Positions 58,614 through 64,000 of a stretch of DNA of 64,000 nucleotides are shown in pieces. The stretch's first letter is position 1, and each line of letters starts with the position of its first letter. The position numbers and the translations under genes were made by a program. The stretch is from Glycine soja (taxonomy: Eukaryota; Streptophyta; Magnoliopsida; Fabales; Fabaceae), in the NCBI RefSeq assembly GCF_004193775.1, contig NC_041020.1, forward strand, positions 7,273,657 to 7,337,656, in the 5' to 3' direction. Below the pieces are notes generated by a model. It was not told the DNA's origin, ran no database searches, and saw only the letters and a list, made by a program, of their open reading frames with translations.

Positions 58614-59727
58614 GTTGAAAGAAATCTCAAGGACCGCAGGTCGCTTGGGTACTGGATGTAGGCACGGGTTGTTGCCGAACCAGTATAAAAACTCTTGTGT
58701 GTTTGCTTCCTTCTTCCCTACTCTTTTACTTTCTGCTGTGCATTTAATTTCCGCTTTTACTTTCTGTTAAGTTTCTCTTCTACTCCTCATTCTCTTAACA
58801 ATTTAGTAAAAGCCTTAGAAGAGTAATTTTTTAATTAGTAAAGGTTTAGGAATAATTAATTTAACCCCCCTTCTTAATTATTCTGAGGTCACTCGATCCA
58901 ACAAATTTTATCAACCAATTTGCATTAGGATATCAATTGGTCCGTCAAACATAACAATCTTGTGATTATAATCATAAAGGCAGAATTATCATCATAAACA
59001 TCCCAAAAAAATCCCAATTTGATCATCTAAGGACCCTTACACATGTTCATTTTAACTCCAATTGCGATAAACTCATTCATAAGCGGACTCACGTGTGTAG
59101 TCCGATGACAATAACAATGTCTCTAGCAGTTCCCTGGGATTCCTCAAGCTTTTCCTTTGGTTGTTCTGTTATGATTTCTAAGCATTAGAGAGAAACAAAA
59201 GGGATTGGAGCCTCAATTTTACTATCTCTGTGCGAGGGACGTTTCTCTCTCTATAGACATTATTTCTCAAATCCCAAAAGTAAAAATGTGCGAAAATGAG
59301 TTCTGAAGATGATGTTCAAATTTCACGAGGATCTAACGGTTATTGGGATTATAATTTTATTAAGACATGTTTGAATGTATGCAAAAAAAAAGAAGATATT
59401 AGAAGAGAAAGAAGGAAAAAAAATTTAAGACAAAGATGGAGGGTACAAATGTTTAAATTAAGTTAGTTAGGATACTTACTTTCAACCTATTATTTACTTT
59501 ATTTATATTTTATTTTATTATTTTATAACAAAGGAAATTTTATTTCTCTTTTATTAAATAAATAATCAATTAAAACATCTTTTTATTCTCTAAATCATTA
59601 TTTTATATTATTTATTTTCTAATATTATCAAACTCTTATTTTAAGTAATAAAAAATTCTTTTTTTTCATTTATTTAATTTCTAAAAAAAATTATTAATTT
59701 TTTATTTTACGGAAAACGGGTGTGAGA

Positions 59728-60014
59728 ATGCCATTGAGAGTGCTACTCTCCATATCTTCTCCGTCCGCAAAACAAACTTAACATCCTTCAAGCATTTCAC
59801 CGGCAAATAGTCAAGTTCACGAAGTTAGTATAAGACAAATTGCAATCAATAGGTAAGAATGCTCAGCTCTGCTCCTAGGTTAACCTGTGCTATGAAGGTA
59901 CCCGAAGAATAAAACTATAAAGAAGCACATAAGCTACTAATTCAAGAAATGAACATGTGAAGAGTGGTGAAAGCGATAACGAATAGATGAGAATCGGATC
60001 GGGGCAGCTAAACG
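59728..60014. other. Flank between LTR C and the mS23 pseudogene
   Basis: On the minus strand, 59735-59835 reads LRELDYLPVKCLKDVKFVLR then TEKIWRVALSMA without a stop. It looks protein-like and may be another gene fragment. I do not recognise it, and no splice acceptor is evident. Confidence 0.35.
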
Positions 60015-62570
60015 ATGTCGTTTATCAGAGCTTGTGAAGGGTTTGATCAAGGCACATCCCGTGTGTCTCAAAGCCATGGAACAGTTAATGTCTCACATTC
60101 TTTTTTTTTTTTTCTTTTTCTTTTTGCACCCACTTTCAGATTCAATTGGTGCCTTTCTTGGTTTTTTCTTGTACCCTTTGGGGTTTTATCATTTAGCTCC
60201 AAAATGGTACCTTTTGCAATGTTTGCCATTATTTTGCATTTCACTTTTTAGCATAATTTATTTGTTTCTGAATCATACTGAGGAATGTGGTGCTTGTGGT
60301 GTTCAATTCTCCTGTTTTGGTCTACATTAGGCATTCTGACTTCTGAGTTTAGTGATTTTAGGAATTTTTGGGATGTCATGTGTTTTGTCACCTAATTTTG
60401 ATTTTCAATGTTTATTTAAAGTTTAGTGTTTTTTTTTTTAATATATACTCTCTCTAGTCATTAGGCATTAGAAAAAAACATATTTTTCTCTTATCATTCA
60501 TTTGATTGAGGTACTAGTTTCATAAACTCTTATTTTTTATACTAAGTTCCAAATATAATTTGAAAAAAAGTTACTTTTTAATTAAAATTGATGCAATTAA
60601 ATATTGCTAAGTAACTTTTGTTAGTTAGCGTGAAATGTTTTTTTTTACTTCTTATATTTGAGATGGAAGGAAATACATTTTAAGTTGATAAGGAAATGTC
60701 AGTATTTAATCTTTTAATCTCCTGAAAAAAAAGTTATATATTTTTAGTTTCTTAAAATGTGTTAAGTGTAATAATATCTGTTCTTTTCTTGGACTTAGTA
60801 CTAGTAACATGAAATACAACGCCAATTTTATAAACAAAAATGATACATCGACACCTTATGCTAATGTACTCCTAAAGAGAGAAAGAGAGAACAAAGAGAA
60901 ACGTGGATGTGATAAGAAGAGACATTGAAAAAAAATGAGAAGTGCCAATGAAGTGTTTGTATTATAACAGATGTCCCTATATCATTTTTCTTTTATAGAT
61001 GAGGAATTAAAAATATGATTTTATTTAAGGAACATTCTATTTTTCTAGGAACATTTTCTTATTTACAGGAATAAAAATATACTATTCAAACTTTTTTTTC
61101 CTGCAGGGTGAAAATTTGAGTATTATTATCTTTTTGACTGTGTTTACAAGAGCGCCACCTGCAACATTTCCTAGAGCTGAAAAAAATTAGAATATGCTCT
61201 GCTCTTAAGCATGAATATTTATCTGAATTTCTAAATAAGCGCAGAAACTGCTTAGTTAGGCTTTATGTTGACAGCTAAAATATTGAAAATGTTGAGTTCA
61301 GTATGATTGTTGTACCATTGTTCTCAATAATATTGATCATGTTCATGACTGATGTTTATTCAATTGATTGGAGGCTATGTTAGCCTTTAGTGCTGCTCAA
61401 GTATTTTTATGTGACAGATCTGTCATAATGAATATGGTATTTCAAATGCATGTGGAATATGGTATTTTTCTCTAGTTATAATGAATATTTCTCATCTGTA
61501 GTCTGTTATACAAATGTTTTTATATAATAGATCTGTCACATTTTTTTCAAATGCATTTGGAATATGTATTTTTCTCTAGTTATAATTTCTCATTTAGCTA
61601 CTTGCTGAGTGGATTCAAGTATAATCTGACACTCTGAGTTCCTTTCCATAGAAACAGTGGAAACTGAAAAGAGGTGTACTTTCTCTCATTCTCTTTCTTC
61701 ATTTTGTCTTGCCCTTTCTGGGTGTGGACTGAGTTCTTAAATATAGAACTACTCATGTGAAAGATTATATGTCTCTGCTCTGTTTCTGATATGTGATATC
61801 TGATAACTCTTTGCTTATATGTATATATATTATATATGCTGGTTTTATCAACTTGGTAAGAATTCTTAAAATGAAATGTTTGTTACTAATAGACAATGTT
61901 ATCAATGGTGGATGGTGGAATGTAGCGGAAAGTCAAAATTCCACCACATGAACACCGAATTGTGGCCTATGGTGCTGTGTTATGAGTCACACATTGAGTA
62001 GAGTAAACTACTTGGTGTGGTACATAGTCCTTGAGGTTCTTCACCTAATGAACCAGTCTTTTGGGTTGAGCTCTTCTCTTGTGCTTAATCCTAACAATTA
62101 ATGCTTTTGGAATGACTGATTCATATTGGATGCATAGAATTAGAGTAGGGTATTTTTTTTCCAAGTTGCCTACTTTTAAATATGCCCTAGATCATGTCCA
62201 CTTAGTTCATATGGATGATTAATTTTCAGTAGGTTCTGTGCTTTTGATCCCCCTCCATCTCTCGTATTTGGATTGAGGGTTCTTGAGTTAAAGGAGCAAG
62301 GTGTTAGTAAGGAACAAGCAATGGCTATGGCAGATGTAGTAACGTGAACTGGTTCCTGAACATGTTAGCTCTGCAATTTGTTTTTCCCTTGTGTTCTCTT
62401 ATCCTTTAATAATCCACTTTGGCTTTTTTGCTTCCTAGATGGAGAGTATCTGACAGAGAAGAGGGCAAAAAAGAAAGCATATACCTGTTTGAGGAAAAAA
62501 CCCATATCCTAGTCCTATCAAGGAAATACAAGCTGAGGAGAGGAAATTGTGAAGCAATAGAAAGCTGAGT
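60015..62570 (+). pseudogene. Mitochondrial ribosomal protein mS23, broken gene with four exon remnants
   Basis: Plus-strand remains of the plant mS23 gene (small subunit of the mitochondrial ribosome). Exon 1 (60015-60083): MSFI, then after a deletion and frame change LVKGLIKAHPVCLKAMEQ, with donor GT at 60084. Exon 2 (from 61151): APPATFPRAE, then KN and a stop at 61187, the rest missing. Exon 3 (about 62231-62335): RFCAFDPPPSLVFGLRVLEL then KEQGVSKEQAMAMAD, with donor GT. Exon 4 (from 62439): a 2-base insertion in MEYLTEKRAKKKAY, a deletion, then PSPIKEIQAEERKL and a stop. Colinear exons with splice sites show a decayed genomic copy, not a processed one. The family name is from memory of plant mS23 and should be confirmed. 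Confidence 0.75.
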
Positions 62571-63649
62571 CAGCAGAGAGATTCAGAGAGGGGGTGATTG
62601 GTGAGATGTAGAGGGGAAAAGTTACACTACTTTGAAAGTTTGGCTCTTGAACAAATGATCTTTGACAATAACATTTACTGTTCAGCCACTGAAAAGTTAT
62701 TTGTTGTAAATAAGAAAATCTATTTGTTGTGTTAGATAACTGTAGAGGAAAATTTTACCAAAATCTTATGCAAGTTTTCTGTTTTTCCAGGCCACCCATG
62801 TAGGTTTGTTAGTTGGTACAAAAGAACTAAATAGATAATCAAGATTTGTATATTTACTCTTTTTATTTTTATGATTATGAGCCTCATGACCAAAATATTA
62901 TGCGATTAATTTTCAATATAATATATTTTAACTTGACTTTTTGAATGTTAAAAAATTGAATCTGTTTTATAATATCAATGTTCTTGAAGTATCCAGCCAT
63001 ATAGATAGCTTAAGTGTTCAAGTCATGTGGATGTGTCAAGTAAACTGTTTGAACTAACAAAACTTTTGTTAGACTTAGTGAGTAGTGTAGGACACATGTT
63101 GTACAGATGTCGAGAAAGTGTTGGTGCTAAAAATTTGTCTAATCACTGTGCTTAACAAGTTTCATCTTATCATTCAGTAACTATTGTGTTTTTCTTTAGC
63201 AGCCTTTTCCACTACTTTTATCTCTTGTTCTGTTCTTGTCATCCTCACTTGTACTCAGGGTCACTTGTTGCATCTTATTCTCTTGATCTTTGTATGTAGT
63301 TAAGTACATTATCAGATTTTGTGGCATGCAGACACGAGATCTCTCACCATCCTTTTAATTATTTTCATCATAAGCAGCACATAACACTGTTTGAAGCAAT
63401 TTTAATGTGAGCTCCTTTGGATGGATGCTAATTCCCAGGTTCTATCTTAAAGTTGTTCTTCTGACAATGTCATCCATTTTTAGCTTTAGGTTGTTAACCA
63501 AAATAGAAGCAAGGTGGCAGCTGTTGCTGAAGAACTCTGATTATTTGTGTCCTCTGATGTACAGATACTTTATGGTCACATATCCATATTTGTATCGTAC
63601 TTGTAATGAATACCCATAGGCGTATAATAAGGCTGCCTAAGTCGGGTAA
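62571..63649. other. 3' flank of the mS23 pseudogene
   Basis: Likely former 3' untranslated and intergenic sequence leading to the second repeat copy. The 70-codon frame at 63407-63619 has no recognisable domain. Confidence 0.45.
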
Positions 63650-64000
63650 GCATTAAATCTAGACTGTTTTATTGAAACTTCTTACATACACTATTTCTTT
63701 AAATAGTGAAACAATTGTTATCATTAAGTTTTTTAATAAATTCGATAAGAGATTGAACACCAATGATGTTAGGATGATGGAGATGACCCATCAATAGATA
63801 TCATCTATATTAAGAAATAAAGAAATTAAAATATAATTTTATGTATCACATTGCACCTAATACTTGTATGAGTTGTATCCAAAGCCATGAAACAAAATGT
63901 GTCAGATATCAGTTAGATAAGATTCAGTTCAGCAGGCAGGTTGGATAAGAGTATTGCTTATGTATATCTTAAAAGAAAGTTTCCTATTTGACCGAATGTG
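63650..64000. repeat. Right copy of the long-range direct repeat
   Basis: Matches 4-367 in the same orientation and is cut by the window edge, so the true repeat is longer. The separation is about 63.6 kb. Confidence 0.93.

Larger units (their letters stand above)
57237..58903 (+). mobile_element. Solo LTR with palindrome and hairpin arrays, nested in copy C
   Basis: It runs from TGTAGAAGC to ATCCAACA and is flanked by a perfect 5-base duplication AATTT (57232-57236 and 58904-58908). Copy B shows the empty site. A TATA box (TATAAAA) at 57967-57973 sets plus-strand transcription. The U3 region holds three pairs of ATCGATTAC palindromes. The transcribed part holds two families of tandem hairpins. 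No coding region is present. The superfamily is not proven; the shared U3 palindromes suggest kinship or exchange with the neighbouring copia LTRs, although the rest differs. Confidence 0.88.
55403..59727 (-). mobile_element. Solo LTR, 2.7 kb family, copy C, split by another LTR
   Basis: Parallels copy B almost throughout (atacatatttatataatatc, tcatatcatagtgttgtgtc, the duplicated cagcggatccc block near 56860, gtaaacatcccaaaa-type end). It starts TGTCTATGATATCCC and ends near CGGGTGTGAGA. The flanks are too diverged for a certain target duplication. A 1.67 kb LTR is inserted at 57237-58903; removing it and one copy of AATTT restores the copy B order. Net length is about 2.65 kb. Confidence 0.8.

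Noticed and set aside
60015..60330. Intact small membrane protein reading into the T-rich tract after 60100
   Set aside because: The hydrophobic tail is intron sequence of the mS23 pseudogene read past its splice donor at 60084.

Overview
This is plant nuclear DNA, most likely soybean (Glycine max) or a close Glycine relative. The one intact gene, a three-exon rbcS at 2086-3109, encodes a 178-residue precursor that matches the soybean Rubisco small-subunit precursor as I know it. The rest is AT-rich, rich in microsatellites, and filled with nested transposable elements typical of legume genomes.

Layout: 1-3300 holds rbcS with its light-regulated promoter. 3300-8840 is AT-rich intergenic DNA with four microsatellite or low-complexity tracts. 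8842-12962 is a long-arm foldback (Mutator-like) DNA transposon, split by a 2.6 kb solo LTR (copy A). 13726-26501 is a CACTA transposon with TTA target duplications; it carries dead TNP2 and TNP1/En-Spm-type genes on the minus strand and captured host-gene pieces (an SD2-5-type lectin receptor kinase, a WEB1-like coiled coil, unknown exons). 26638-29343 is a second 2.7 kb LTR (B). 29390-32540 is a dead LINE holding a MITE, followed by tandem LINE 3' tails to about 33760. 38168-39112 is a truncated copy (D) of the 2.6 kb LTR family. 40905-41402 is a CACTA MITE, and 42742-43150 a second CACTA end beside a lone nucleobase-transporter exon. 44639-53725 is a minus-strand Ty1/copia element (SIRE-like), with a nested solo LTR in its 3' LTR. 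CIPK and DHFR-TS exons lie at 54084-55034. 55403-59727 is LTR C, with another solo LTR inside it (57237-58903). 60015-62570 is a broken gene for mitochondrial ribosomal protein mS23.

The last 350 bases (63650-64000) repeat bases 4-367. The window is therefore almost exactly one unit of a direct duplication of about 63.6 kb, and a second rbcS is predicted about 2 kb past the right edge.

Three signals stand out. (1) Paired ATCGATTAC palindromes, 20-21 bp apart, lie upstream of TATA boxes in two unrelated LTR families and before an internal promoter of the copia element. (2) That internal promoter appears placed to drive an extra ORF. (3) The plus-strand solo LTR at 57237-58903 carries hairpin arrays, including five hairpins that share one loop but have different, compensated stems.

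The transposon genes shown here are all broken. The elements are linked by nesting order rather than by a shared pathway: LTRs lie inside LTRs and DNA transposons, and host exons lie inside or beside CACTA ends.
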